DNA of 64,000 bases from Helicoverpa zea (GCF_022581195.2 NC_061471.1:6572001-6636000), one strand, 5' to 3'. Counted from the stretch's first letter, positions 1 through 12,320 are shown. The notes: a model not told the origin generated them from the sequence alone. Translations and numbers: made by a program.

Positions 1-1208
1 AGTGGCTTGATTAGCTCATTATTCATCTGACATAGGTACATTATAGGTATTTCATCAGTCAATAAATCACTCCTAATGCACTTTAAACATTGTTCGTATC
101 AGCGAGCGGCATGCGGTAGGCGTACATATCGTTCCCAAGTCACTGGGTCACTCAGACCGCGTGTCCGCGTAAGTTGAACGATTAAGCAGGTTCACATCAA
201 TCTGTTATCTCCATGACGCCTCGTGCTGCAGTTTCTAATGCTATAGGTCATTAGGAAACTTAACGCTCCGTGTGTGAGGCTCCGGGCAGGTGAAATGTAG
301 ATAATCTCTTGATTAGCCTAGTATATAGATCGCAAGTAAATTATTGTAGCCGATCTGATTGGTTGTCATGGTGGAGGGCAACCAAAGAAACACGGATGGT
401 TTTTATAGAAGACTTGGCTAGAAGAAATGTTACTTGTGATATGACGGCAGTCGCAGGAGACGCGCGATCTATTTTTAAAGAGATGAGGATCGAACAAGTT
501 CTTTTAGTTTCCAGAACTTAAAGATAGACATATTTATCTTTGTATACTTAATTAATTAACGAAACAGGAAATGCTTACACAAGTTTAATTATACTCTACA
601 ATCTAATTAATTGCCGGCTGTGTATACAGTAGTCTCAGTAAGAAACACGAACCCATGCTCTAGCGAGAGATGTCGACTAATTAAATGCATAATGATAAAT
701 AAATAAACAATAATGAATCAATATCGAAGCAATTAAAAGCTTTAAAGAAATAATAAAATGATGTCAGAAAAACAGCACATACAAACAAACAAATAAAGTT
801 ATCGACTGCAGCAACATTCGTACGAAACCTTATGTTTATTTCTTCAGAGAACAACTTTTGAATCGACATAAACAATAACCATTCATTTACTAGATTCATA
901 GAACTTCGATTCAAGAAACACACATTTTAACCTACATTTGAAAGCGTAATAGAGAACCGCCTATCTCCCCGACCCAGGACCTAAGACCCTCCTGACAACA
1001 GATAGTGCAAAGGATGATTAATTAAACCTTACGTTCATAATTTTGTTACTGCCGCATAACACCAAAAATCATTGAGGAAACTAGCTTCCTTTTTGTAATT
1101 TAGTTGAAAATTCAAACGAAACAAATAAAATGTAATTAATAAATTACATATGAATTCCAAGAGTTTCTAGTTAATTTGTTGTTAATCAAATTGAATTATT
1201 TTTCGTAG
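1..1208. other. no gene recognised; probable UGT intron/upstream sequence
   Basis: AT-rich sequence upstream of the first recognisable UDP-glycosyltransferase exon. No stretch on either strand resembles the UGT N-terminal domain or the missing C-terminal half of NAA40. A 70-codon open frame at 309-521 has no recognisable domain and no convincing splice context, so it is not called. If the UGT is intact, this is the intron in front of its third-to-last exon. Confidence 0.5.
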
Positions 1209-2755
1209 CAAATGCAAAAACTGCTAGACGCATCAACAGAAGGCGTGATCTACTGGAGCTTCGGATCAATGTCCAGGATAGAAACCATACCAAGCGAAAC
1301 ATTGGCCCAAATATTTCATGTGCTGTCGGAGCTGCCTCAAACAGTGTTCATCAAGATTGACCGACGTATGCTCGCTCGGAACCTGACCGTGCCTGACAAC
1401 GCCTATACCATGGAATGGATACCACAGCATGCCACTTTATGTAAGTAGTACCTACTTATCTACTTCATTTCAATGTTAATATCAACCAAAGTGGACCCCT
1501 GTAGGTACGTCGTGATAGTCCTTTTATCAAGTTTTGTGTACAATGCTGTGATAAGCTCGAAATTAAGCGATCAATGAATATCAACGGCCCGTCAACACAT
1601 GTTTTTATTATGACGCTTTTATTGCCGGTTATCATATTGTGATGACAAACAATTCTGAGGATAAGTGTTTCCGACAGGTCACCCGAATGTGAAGTTGTTT
1701 ATATCTCACGGAGGTCTGCTGGGGACGCAGGAGGCCGTGGCGTGTGGGGTGCCGATGCTGATGGTGCCACTGTATGCAGACCAGGCGCTCAATGCGAGAG
1801 CCATGGCCGACCGGGGCGTAGCAGAAGTCGTCACACTCAAACATATGGACAAGGACGCGTGGAGAAGAAGCCTACGAGCCTTGCTCACTAATGAAAGGTG
1901 TGTATTAACTAGTAGAAATACACAAAATGTGAGCTCTTTATCACGTCTCTTGCTCAACCCGCTAACTGGCGAAGTTTTCATGAGTAGGACATATGACGAT
2001 GAACGTTGTAAGACAGATGTGGGCTCCATCGTTGGAGGTAGTACTAGCGTCAGTGCGATAACCTCTACTGATACGATACGGAGATAACCGGCCAGACTAC
2101 TCTCATTATCATTGTATGTGACAGCCGTAAGAGAAAGTTGCTGAGGGCAAAGTTCAGTAGTAAAATGACTAAGTTATTACTTACACGACATATTGGTCAT
2201 GTAAGAAAAAACATCTTATCCTTCTTGATTGCATTTCCTTGGTTGCCAGGGGAATACGTATGCAATTTTATTGCGGTTATTGTGATCATAGATTCTTTTA
2301 GCTTTTTACAAAAATATGATTGTTAAACCCTTCGTCAGTCGGGTTTCTTTTTGATTTAGAAGTTATTGAGAAATGAATAATGTTATTAATTTGTTTCCAG
2401 GTACAAAAATAATGCGATAGATTTAAAGAACATATTCTTGGATCGGCCAATGAAGCCTTTGGACATGGGAGTTTATTGGATAGAGTATGTCCTGAGGCAT
2501 AGAGGGGCCGCGCACTTGCGGTCACCAGCTCTCGACCTCACCTACCCGCAGTACATGCTACTAGATGTAGTAGCATTAAGCACTACCATAGCACTACTAA
2601 CCATATTCATACTACACAAACTGTTCAGATACTTGTGTACAAGATGCATAAAATGGTGGCCAAAGGAAAAACTTGTCTTTGAAAAGAGACTGTTCAAAAG
2701 AAACATTAGCTTTTTCTTATGTATTCTATGGAAGTATAAGGTGAAAACGAATTGA
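1209..2755 (+). CDS. UDP-glycosyltransferase, C-terminal three exons (5' partial)
   Basis: UGTs are ER-membrane enzymes that move a sugar (usually glucose from UDP-glucose in insects) onto small lipophilic molecules, for detoxification or pigment and hormone handling. Exons are 1209-1440, 1678-1897 and 2401-2755, with GT-AG borders and frame kept across both introns. The first carries the start of the donor-binding domain (GVIYWSFGSMSR, then EWIPQHATLC at its junction with the next exon). The second holds the UGT signature FISHGGLLGTQEAVACGVPM followed by PLYADQ, whose D-Q pair contacts the sugar. The third ends with a hydrophobic segment (LLDVVALSTTIALLTIFILH) and a basic tail, the usual C-terminal ER anchor. 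The N-terminal aglycone-binding domain and signal peptide are absent and probably lie left of the window. No frameshift or stop is seen, so partial is more likely than pseudogene. Confidence 0.9.
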
Positions 2756-3700
2756 GGAGTACTATGTGCATAGATTTGTTAACTCATTGTATTATATAGG
2801 TGTAATGTAAATATTATTTTGTAAGCTGTTAGGTATTTATAAATGTATTTTTATAGTGTAGTAGAATACATGTAATGAAACCTTTCATTAACTGTTATAA
2901 GGATACTGGAATTTTTGTATTAATAGAGGAGACAAGACCAAGGAGCAAACAGTCGATTTTTTTCTACATACATTAACACCACACTTGCACAGCTTTTAAT
3001 TTACTTTATAACATATCAAGATTTTTCAATCAATAGAGGAAGAAATTCCAAAATCCAATTTTATGTACAAGTCATTTTAGACAAAATGTCCCTTAAAGTA
3101 ATACTATTTCCAGTACTTGTGTTTTTAACAAAACAGATTATCTCACCAGTCATAGTCAGTCAAGTTGAATTAATTTTAAGCCTCTTACTTAATTATTATA
3201 AAAAGTTATTTGTTAATCCTAGTGCCAACCTAGTATTAGACAGATAATTCTCGCTTGTCATTTGTTAAGACTTTATTACTTAATCTTACATGATTAAAAT
3301 GTAGTGTCTAAGTAGCATGTGCAGACATTAATTCATCTAAGGACAAGAGACTATAAAAATAATTTAAATGTGAAACCTCATTAAATCAATTTAAAATTGA
3401 AAGAAATAAAATATTTTCTACTATAATATAAAACTGTTTTCAAATTATGGAGTTATTTATTTTAATGCTTATAAAGAGAATGGTTACTAAAACTTTTTAC
3501 AATTAAATAGAACCTACTTCAATAGTATACCTAAAACCTTCGCTGACCCCTGAACCCTGACACATATTATGCTGAAAACTGCATAAAAATCTGGTAAGAC
3601 AAAAATTGTGATAATTGTGCACAATCATAAATACATACAGATCAAACTGAGAAAGTAATTTTCTTTAAGTCGGCTAGAAATATATCTATATTCAACTTAC
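2756..3700. other. AT-rich gap between UGT stop and NAA40 exon 3; no coding sequence seen
   Basis: Contains the UGT 3' UTR and then low-complexity AT-rich sequence. The remaining NAA40 exons should lie here on the minus strand if that gene is compact, but nothing encodes the expected acetyl-CoA-binding motif. An AATAAA on the plus strand near 3404-3409 is a weak candidate polyadenylation signal for the UGT. Confidence 0.5.
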
Positions 3701-4662
3701 CAATAAAGTACTGGGTCTCCAAAATCCATATCAAATCTGAAATGTGAGAATGCCAACAGTGTGCCATTCTTCTCCCTGGCAATGAGGTACCATGCACCTT
3801 CATCTGTCATCTCCTCTACTTTGCGGTCACGGTTCCAGCCCCAAGCACAGGTTTCATATCTGTAATCAGAAGATGATATGATTATTTACTGATTCAAAAC
3901 CAAGACTTTGTGCACAACAGTTATACAACTAGGTAGTCATGGGGTTTTATAAACTTTCACCAAGCAGCCGGAGTTTGGAAGTTGATGATTGATACACCAG
4001 TTCAATGGAGAGCATCATTCTCATTTACTGATTGGGTCAGTAGGTTTTTCTTAGCAGGCGGTGGGCAAAATCTTACTAATCAAAATACAGCTTATCATAG
4101 CTATTATTTAATAAGTAATATTAAGATTTTTAAGTATTGTATGGTATAGACAGGTTTGCCAGTGTCTGTGAACAGTTGTCAACATCAGCTATATAAGGGT
4201 TTATACGACCCATATATATAAGTTCTAGTTTGTACAGTGTGATGTATTTTAGGTAGATAAATGTTTACTTACAGACGTTTCATATTCCTTTCAGTCAAGT
4301 CAATCGCCCACTGAAGCACATTTTTGTCAAGTTCAGTGACGCGCTGAATGTACATTTCTACTTCCAACTCATTATTCCGGTACACCAGCAGTTCCTTGCA
4401 CAGAGTAGCCATGTCTTTCAGTTTATTCGCCGATGTTACACTTGACATTCCATCAGCTATTTTTCGCTGTTCCAGCTTTCTTGCTTGGCGCTTTTCTTTA
4501 TTTTTGGTAGCACTAGCTTGAGTTTTTTTCTGGAAGATAAGAGTCAATGCTCCGGTGAATATCAGATTCATAGCTTGATACATAGTGGCAAAAACAAGTT
4601 TAGTTAATACTGGCTATTCAATTTTGTAAGGACGCGTTATGATTGAAAATACTTACCCCCAT
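3701..4662 (-). CDS. NAA40: N-alpha-acetyltransferase 40 (NatD), N-terminal 140 residues (3' partial in window)
   Basis: NAA40 acetylates the N-terminal serine of histones H4 and H2A. Three exons are readable on the minus strand: 4662-4657 (only Met-Gly), 4529-4273 and 3859-3701. The two-codon first exon is supported by a perfect GTAAGT donor and gives MGKKTQASATKNKEKRQARK, matching the basic Gly2-Lys N-terminus of the family. It is followed by WAIDLTERNMKRLYETCAWG and by EMTDEGAWYLIA...FSHFRFD, the first half of the GNAT fold. Exon 3 ends in phase 2 after FGDPVLY at a good donor. The following exons, carrying the RRKGLGK-type acetyl-CoA loop, were not found between 3700 and position 1. Either they lie left of the UGT or the locus is truncated. 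The longer open frame starting at 4583 is intron read-through, not the start. Confidence 0.85.
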
Positions 4663-5325
4663 GATCGTGTGCTTTGAATATTTATTGGATTTAGGTTAAG
4701 AAATAAGCTTGTATTCTTTTTGGCGGGAAATAACAACGATAATCTTACAAATCGAATACAAATTGCCCAAACAATCACATCACAACATTCAGAAAGCCGT
4801 ACGTCTGTCAGTTTCTTTGACACTTTGATTGATGACAGTTTCACTCAAACGTCACCGCAAAAAGTTCAAGATTCAGTCTTGTCCCGTGGTTCTATTTGAA
4901 CTAGAGTTATTTTACAGTACATGAAGTGAACTGAATTTCATTTTTGAGTTATGACGCGCGAATTTGTACAGCTAAGAATAATTTTAAATATACTGGGAAA
5001 TCTTTTATAAAGCTCTAATATGGCATCATCAGTGTGGCACGGCACCATAATATATGGCAACTCGTGCGGGAAATTGAATCGAATACCGCGAAATTTGAAA
5101 TATATGTGACAGTGAAAAATCAATATTATTTCGCGAAAATTCTTTCATCTTTATTTTTGTTCTAGTAGCGAGGCTATTAAATATATACCTAATTAATAAG
5201 CCGTACAGGACTGACTGTTTTAATATTTATATAAATCGGACGTTCAATAAATTGGAATTGGTTAAATATTTTTTTGGCTCTTGGCCAAATTTTACTGCTG
5301 TCAAAGTTTCATTCAGGTCCAATTT
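4663..5325. promoter_or_regulatory. shared upstream region between NAA40 (-) and aldo-keto reductase (+)
   Basis: About 660 bp separate the NAA40 start codon from the first possible in-frame ATG of the reductase on the opposite strand. It must hold both 5' UTRs and promoters. No TATA box or binding site stands out. Short open frames here (for example 4653-4844 and 4938-5123, minus) have no recognisable protein similarity. Confidence 0.4.
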
Positions 5326-5421
5326 ATGCTCAGTCTCAGAACTATCAACGCGCGCTCGTTTTACAGAGCTACACGAGCCATAGTTACCTGGAACTGCTAT
5401 TATCACAATACAATTAGAAAT

Positions 5422-7239
5422 ATGAAATTTGTTAAACTATCTCACACAGGTGATTTTATGCCAACACTTGGCTTAGGAACATGGCAGGTAAGTAATAAAC
5501 ATTAAGATGTTCTAGCACTTAAAATTAGGTAACTATAGGTATGTAATGTATTGTTTTCAGGCTGAACCACATGTTCTTAAGTTTGCAGTTTGTACTGCAT
5601 TAGAATTAGGCTACAGACATATTGATACAGCATTTAATTATAACAATGAAGAAGCAATTGGTAGTGCAATTTCAGAATGGATAGATGCAGGAAAAGGTGT
5701 ACGGTCCGATTTGTTTATAACAACCAAGGTAAGCACATAAATAGACAAGAATTATAATTATTGTTTTGGTGCAAAAACATTGTATGAAATGTACCTACTT
5801 AAATATTTGTCAGGTAATAAAATTTTAATTTTACAGCTACCACATGTAGGCAATAGGGCATCAGATGTGGAAAAGTTTCTAAATATACAGTTGAAACGAT
5901 TGCAGACTTCTTACGTGGACTTGTATCTAATACATGTGCCTTTTGGTTTCAAATGTGATGAGGCTACATTAACGCCTAAGGTTGGCGCCGATGGGTCTTA
6001 CGAGTTAGATATGGACACAGATCATGTTGCCATATGGAAGGTACAACTTTAGCTTATATATATTATTACTAATATAAGTTTATTGTGGATTTATTTACTA
6101 ACTCTGAAATGTTTTGTTCTGTATTCGTCAGGTGCAATACGTGCCCAATGAAATTTTCATAGCAAAGACTTGTAGTATTATTGCCAAAAACTGAAGAGAT
6201 AAGATAACAAACCAAAATACAAAGCCCACAGGTATTTATCAGCTAACAAAGGCATAATATGCTAATTTTTGTTTTAGAAATTGGAAGAATGCCAAGAAGC
6301 AGGTCTCATTCGCAACATTGGTTTATCTAATTTTAATGAGGAACAAATATATGAAATTATGAAGTCTGCTAGAGTTAAACCACAAGTCTTGCAAGTAGAA
6401 CTTCATACGTATTTCCAGCAAAATGATTTGCGCAACTTTTGTATGGAGAATGATATTGTTTTAACAGCTTATGCTCCTCTTGGCAGTCCAGGAGCAAAGA
6501 CACATTTTGTTACCAAGTATAAATACAGGTAAATAACTACATGGTAACTTCCATTGCTGGGCTGTGTCTGATCACGATAAACTCTAAAGCTACTGCATTT
6601 GTTCATGCGGTTTCAACTTTATTATCATATTTCTTAAGATGTTGTTGTGTTCAAAATGTTTATTTGTGTTTTAGCCCCAGCGTCTTTCCCGATTTGATGC
6701 AGGTTCCTGAAGTGTTGACAATGGCTAAAAAATACGGAAAAACGCCTGCTCAAATATTGCTGCACTTTTTAGTACAACAGAAAATTGTTGTCATTCCAAA
6801 GAGTACCAATACAGCTAGAATAAAGGTAATTCACGATCCTTAACCAACTTTAGTGTGAAAGTAGTAAGTCTTCTGTCTCAAGGCTAATAAATGCATTGAG
6901 TACTTATACATGATTACGCGATGTTTGCAGTCCTTAGCGCTCGTGTATTGCAAGCAAAGGGAAGCTTTAGACATTATAATAACAGCTAACAGCCATAAAA
7001 TACAACTTAATTTCTTTTTGTTGTTAACAATCATGATTTTCATACATTGTACCTTTCCTTAGGAAAACATGGACCTTTACGATTTCGAGTTAACACAAGA
7101 TGATATGCACACTCTATATCGATTGGATAAAGGGGAAAAAGGAAGGATTTTCAACTTCCTATTCTGGAAAGGTGTGGAGAATCATCCGGAGTATCCATTT
7201 AAGCAAGTCAAAGAGAAGATAGCTGCTGAGAATATTTAG
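5422..7239 (+). CDS. aldo-keto reductase (AKR superfamily), six exons
   Basis: NAD(P)H-dependent reductase of aldehydes and ketones with a (beta/alpha)8 barrel. Exons are 5422-5487, 5561-5728, 5837-6040, 6278-6528, 6675-6825 and 7063-7239, giving 338 residues, the usual family length. From M1 = 5422, the catalytic tetrad is complete: D44 in GYRHIDTA, Y49, K78 in FITTK and H111 in YLIHVP. The cofactor-binding motif IPKSTNTARIKEN spans exons 5 and 6. The N-terminal GDFMPTLGLGTWQ hairpin is also typical. The frame stays open upstream to an ATG at 5326, which would add a 32-residue Arg-rich, acid-free leader. I chose the internal ATG as the conservative start. The gene is head to head with NAA40 and tail to tail with MCM5. 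Substrate cannot be told from sequence; it belongs to the AKR1/AKR2-like insect group. Confidence 0.93.
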
Positions 7240-7582
7240 GACAAGAAGTAAATGTCACCATTCTTTCTAGTCAAATGATACCTCTTGTGCTTCAGAAGTT
7301 TGCTATCATATCACAAAATGCTTTAGGCTGTAGTCTTTAATGTGTTGATATCAAACTGCCTTTTAGCTTTAAAAGGAATTGATCAGTTATAAACTGATTT
7401 AAACTTATTATTACGTACTTACATTACCACGTATTCTTTGCTGTAAGCGGGATTCAACAATAAATACAAGTTGATGAAAACTTGAATGAAAAATTGTTTT
7501 TTATTTTAAAGATTACACAAGGCTTGTACAAAAAATTGTTGAGATTAAACGATAATAACGAAAATAATAGTAGAAAATGGAG
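7240..7582. other. convergent 3' ends of reductase and MCM5, with polyadenylation signals
   Basis: A 343-bp tail-to-tail gap. A plus-strand AATAAA at 7459-7464 fits the reductase. A minus-strand AATAAA at 7505-7500 fits MCM5. Because the two signals point at each other about 36 bp apart, the two mature 3' UTRs probably overlap slightly. Confidence 0.55.
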
Positions 7583-10500
7583 TTATGAGAGCCTGTAAAG
7601 CATTTTTCTTTGCAACCTATGTTGTAACTCTCCACGTCTTATCATGGTGTGGATAACTTTTATAATGGCTCTTTCAGGGTACTTTTGTTTTAGGAAGTCC
7701 TGAATGATTGTTTGTTCAGAGACTTGAGAACCGACTGCGAACCTGCGCTTCAATTGCTTTTCAATGCGTGATAGCATTTCATGGTCTTCTTCGGAGGTAA
7801 ATCCTTCAGCGCCTAGAATTTGATAAAACGTCGTTAGTTGTAGATTCAAAAGCTAAAATTAAAATAGTATTTTATGAAATAATAGGCTTACCAGCTAAAC
7901 TTCCAGTCATGGCTGCATCTAATGTAGACACTTGGAACAACCTGAGTGCCTCTGTGACATGCACTTCTGTGGCGAAAGGCTGCAACTGCATCTTGGCTAG
8001 AGATTCTGAAATTCGTACGATGGCTTCTAGTTGCCTGGAAATAAAATAAAATGATAATGTATATAAACCTTACTTACATTTTTTTTTTTTTACTATTGAT
8101 TTGTTATTTATTTATTCACATATTTGCAACTAATATCTATAAAAAAACTATCGAAAAAAATGTTGATTGATGAAATTCACAGTAACATGGTGCTGGAGGT
8201 ATGCAGTTCGCTCGGAAATAGGGTGTAACTGTCTATGTGCATCATACCTAACAGTAATAGGTATAGAGAGTCTCTTGTCGATGTGTCGCTCGTGGTGCAG
8301 CGCGCCGGTGCGCATGAGCACGTAGCGCGCGCGCAGCCGCTCCGCCGCGCCCGCGCCCAGCCGCGGCCCGCAGCGCGCGCGGCAGTACGCCGCGTAGCGC
8401 CGCACCAGCGCCAGGGGCAGCTCGCCCGCCGCGCTCTCGCGTTCCGCACTGTCACCCCCCATGTGCACTGAGATTATGTGCTTCGCTAGCGTCTACGGAA
8501 ACATTACAGATTGTTATGTTAATATTAACCACATTCAATATAACAGCTTGTTATGCTAATTGATATGTTTATTTCATAGGTTCAGGACAAAAATTTGAAT
8601 ATTTAGTATTTCATGCAGTGGATTTACACGAGCGAATTACCCGTTTAGTTTTATAGGCGCGGATACACCTGATTAATTTTGAAGTGCGGAATTCCCCGCA
8701 ATTGTATGTCAAACCGAACGACAAAATATGCTCTTGTGACTCCGCTCTTACGTAGCAAACATAGACACAGTACGAGTTATACATACTACTAGAGAACATA
8801 GATGCAGCACATTTACTTACAATGTCCCTGTTTTGATCGTGTTCATCCTTAACAATGAATATCATGTCGAATCTTGATAGAATAGTTGGCATGAAGTCAA
8901 TATTGTCATCGGCTTTTGTGTCGTCCCATCGACCGAACACTGAATTAGCAGCTGCCAGGACTGAGCAGCGAGAGTTTAAAGTCGTAGTAATGCCAGCCTG
9001 TAATATTTACAACGGAAAATTAATGGGTTTCATAAATCAAATATTTATTTATAAGGTTGAGCTATGCTGCCAATTTACTTTAAAATAGATCAGGTGAATG
9101 TCTGTAGTTTACCTTAGCGATAGAGATAGTTTGCTGTTCCATAGCTTCGTGTATAGCGACTCGGTCGTCTTCACGCATTTTGTCGAACTCGTCTATGCAC
9201 ACGACACCGCCGTCAGCGAGGACCATCGCGCCGCCCTCCATTACGAAGTTACGCTGCGCACAAAAACATAAATGTAAATCATAATGTATGGGTGTCATAG
9301 ATGGGCAAACTTATAACATATTAGCCTAGCCTTTTCCCAACTACGATTGGGTTGGCGTCCAGTATAACGCTAAATACAGCCGAGTACCAGTGTTTTACAT
9401 GAAGCGACTGGCTATCTCACCTCCTCAACCCAGCTATCCAGGCAACCGATACCCCTCGGTTTTTAGTCTTTCTGGTTTCAGAGATGTTTAAATGACAGTC
9501 AGAACCCACCAGTTTATCTTACATACATGGAAACATAGTAGTAGCAAATTAATATTGACTAATTATACTTACGCTGCCAGGATCCCTGATTACAGAAGCA
9601 GTGAGACCAGCGGCACTGGACCCTTTGCCTGAGGTGTACACGCCAATAGGCGACACTTTCTCCACAAACTTCAGCAGTTGTGACTTGGCAGTACCAGGGT
9701 CACCCAGAAGCAATATGTTGATGTCTCCTCGGCGGGTCAGACCGTCTGGCAGTCTTTTTCGAGATCCTGTGGGAAACAGATGTTTATGATTTGTTACATT
9801 GCTCATGAAGACGTCGCGTCGTGCTTGTGAGCACTTCAAATGGTAGTCTTTTAATACAACATTTGAGTGTTAATAATACAAACGGTAAGCGAAGTTGGCA
9901 AGACGGCTGGCAGGAGCTGGATGCGAGAAGCTGAAAATCGATCTCAGTGGCGTTCACTTGGAGAGGCCTATGTCCAGCAGTGGACTGCGATAGGCTGATG
10001 ATGAAGCGAAGTTATTTTAGTTTATCTCACTAAAGCAAATGGGTTGTGAAAAATAGGTTTATAGCTCGAATAAAGAAACGAGGAATCATGTTAAGTTGCG
10101 AGAAAAGGTAAGTAAGGTAGTTTAACTTAAACAAGGTAGTTTAACTTAAACTGTTTAAGCAAACCAACACTTACCTCCAAACAAAAGACAGGCGATGGCT
10201 TTCTTCATGTCCACGGCTCCAAAGACGCTGGGTGCTATCGACATAGCGATACGCTCGTATATGTCGGGCGAGGCTGCCAGTCTTCGGAACTGCTCCTCCT
10301 CCTCAGCGGTGAAGGGTTTCAACCCTCCGGTCACGCCCTCCTCAGCTGTTAGACCGACTGCGCGGAGGTAGGAGGAGCGAACACCTACTGAGCCTTTGTC
10401 GCGGCCTTCTCGCTATAAACGGTTTTCTCATTAGGAGACAGTATTTTTATTGAGCTTTTAAGTTATTATGTACAGATCCGAAAATAATTGTTTTATACGA

Positions 10501-12320
10501 TTTTGCAGGTAAATAGATAAATGCATTTTTATTTGAAGATTTTTGTATGTAGATATTGCACACAAAATTACTTACTCCAATTTTAGCGATCTTCTTAATA
10601 GAATAAATGCCGAGCACAGTGACCCTAGCGCCGGGAGCTACGCGTTCGCACAGCACACGTTCACAGTATACCGTCAAATGACGCGGCATCTCACCCTGCG
10701 GTATGCTCTCTGGGGCTTCTTGCAGTTTTAGTACCTGGCGACAGCAAACAGAAAAATAAATAAGAATAACTGTTTATTTTTAATTCTTTTGTTGCTCCAC
10801 AGTGGGATGATAAACAGTACATTTGATTTGTGTGGTTGAAGGACGTGTTCAGCAACCAGTTTAGTAGTTATAAAAAAAAAGTATAGTAGTAAGTTGAAAT
10901 TAAAATGTTGTAATAGATAGCAAACAAGGCCACATGATTTGTTATTTACTGTATTAAATGTAAACAGTACCTGATAGTCAATGCACTTGCATTTGTCTGG
11001 AATGATGAAGTAAGGGTCTAATGGGCACTTTGGACGACCAGCTTGCTCTCTGTAAAGTGAAAAACATTATATATTCACTTTCTCTGAGTTCAGTAAAGAT
11101 TCATTTCTCTTGAATTTTAATCATGTAATTTTTGTTAATCTACATACACTAATATAAAAAGGAAACATTTTTGTTTGTACCATAAATTCTCAGAAACAAC
11201 TAAAGCAATTTCAAAAATTCTTTCACAAGCATTTCCAAATAATGTAGGCTATATTTCATTCAGGTAGATGTTCCCCTGGGGACAGGGACTGGGACAGGTG
11301 AAACTGCAAGCAAAAAAAACAGTAGGTTTTGTGTAATTTGTAACTTACGTGTTGCACTTCCTGGGCATAACATATCCTTCGAGACCAGGCTTGACTGGTA
11401 GGTTTGGAATAATATTGCGACATGATCGGCACTGGATTGATATCTTTGTAGCTTTTGCTTTGATGCCCGATGCAGATATTACAATACCAGGAATTTTCAC
11501 AAGTCTGGACACTGTTTCAGACTGAAAAGATGATTTGTTTATTCAGGTTAGCAAACATTTGTTTACGCCTTCACATAACAAAGGAATACAAAAAAGATGA
11601 TAATATATCTTGAATAGTACAATCAATCTTAGTTTTTACAATTTCAAGTAAATTTAAAATTAATAATAAGACAACTTACTTTGAGCTCTCTCAGATTAGC
11701 AGCATGTGCATCAGAAGTCAATAAGACTTGTATGTCCTCCACTTTCTCTTCTCCCTCAGGTCTTGGAGCAGTCAGCTCATCAGCCAACTGTGAATACATA
11801 TACAAACTTTGTTTCCATGCTATACACATTAGGACAAATTCATGTAATCAGTTCAAAACATGTAGGATGGCAGAAGGAAATAATGGTCAAAGGCAATTAC
11901 TTTTATATATAAAAACCTTTCTAGTTTAGCAGGTTACCTCTTTAGCAGCTTCTTCAAGTATGGGTAAATGTTCGGTGGGTTTCTTATATAGTTTCTCTGC
12001 CAAAACTTCGTCGAAGCTGGATAAGTCTTCAATATTTATCTCAACCCAGTAATTGCTCAAGTTGTAGTTACGTTTTAAAGCATCTCTGAAATAAAAGTTT
12101 TAAGTTAGTTTCCATTGAATATGTGCCATATTATACGGTAAGATACATATTCAACTGATATTCACCTGTATTTGTAATTAAAGTTGCCGGTGTGAAACTG
12201 TCTAATGAATTCTTTGAACTTCTTTTTTACTGCTTGTAGGTTAAGTTGATCTTGAGATTCGTTCTCTTCGACGCCAAAATTGTCGGAAAAGAAAACACCG
12301 GGATCATCAAATCCTTCCAT
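7583..12320 (-). CDS. Mcm5: DNA replication licensing factor MCM5, complete, 13 exons
   Basis: Subunit of the MCM2-7 replicative helicase, loaded at origins and activated in the CMG complex in the nucleus. Minus-strand exons: 12320-12166, 12085-11938, 11787-11680, 11521-11349, 11049-10971, 10734-10576, 10412-10175, 9766-9573, 9253-9113, 8997-8821, 8492-8248, 8034-7892, 7812-7583. All have GT-AG borders and the frame closes at 729 residues, close to the human 734. It starts MEGFDDPGVFF as in animal MCM5. Zinc-binding cysteines are C168, C171, C193 and C203. Walker A is GDPGTAKS (375-382), Walker B IDEF (438-441) and the arginine finger SRFD (506-509). The C-terminal winged helix ends LQRKMLYRLS. 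All key residues are present. A run of GC-rich codons at 8290-8450 (AAYCRARCGPRLGAGAAERL) differs from the otherwise AT-leaning codon use. Introns carry repeat copies. Confidence 0.97.
9324..9500 (+). repeat. copy of a dispersed moth short repeat in an MCM5 intron
   Basis: Begins near a CCTAGCCTTTTCCCAACTA-type head with TTGGGTTGGCGTCCAG, followed by GAGTACCAGTGTTTTACA and a CCTCCTCAACCCAGCTA block. The same order of blocks appears at 29535-29640, 34165-34232 and 36775-36984, and inverted at 41100-41170. It is an old, diverged copy of the family best preserved at 36775-36984. Confidence 0.65.
9897..10003 (+). mobile_element. truncated 3' end of a non-LTR retrotransposon
   Basis: A 107-bp tail with the motif GAGAGGCCTATGTCCAGCAG followed by TGGACTGCGATAGGCTGATG and an ATGATGA-type terminus, characteristic of LINE 3' ends abundant in moths. 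It is bracketed by a 10-bp direct repeat AAGCGAAGTT (9887-9896 and 10004-10013), a target-site duplication that shows retroposition into this MCM5 intron. Confidence 0.7.

Noticed and set aside
309..521. 70-codon plus-strand open frame as a UGT or separate gene exon
   Set aside because: No UGT N-terminal similarity, no clean acceptor/donor pair and no recognisable domain.
4269..4583. NAA40 starting at the in-frame Met near 4583 (MYQAMNLIF...)
   Set aside because: Those residues are intron. A two-codon first exon at 4662-4657 with a perfect donor gives the family-typical Met-Gly-Lys-Lys start.
8148..8471. Alternative open frames on both strands over MCM5 exon 11
   Set aside because: Only the minus-strand frame reading AAYCRARCGPRLGAGAAERL matches MCM5; the others are shadows of its GC-rich codons.
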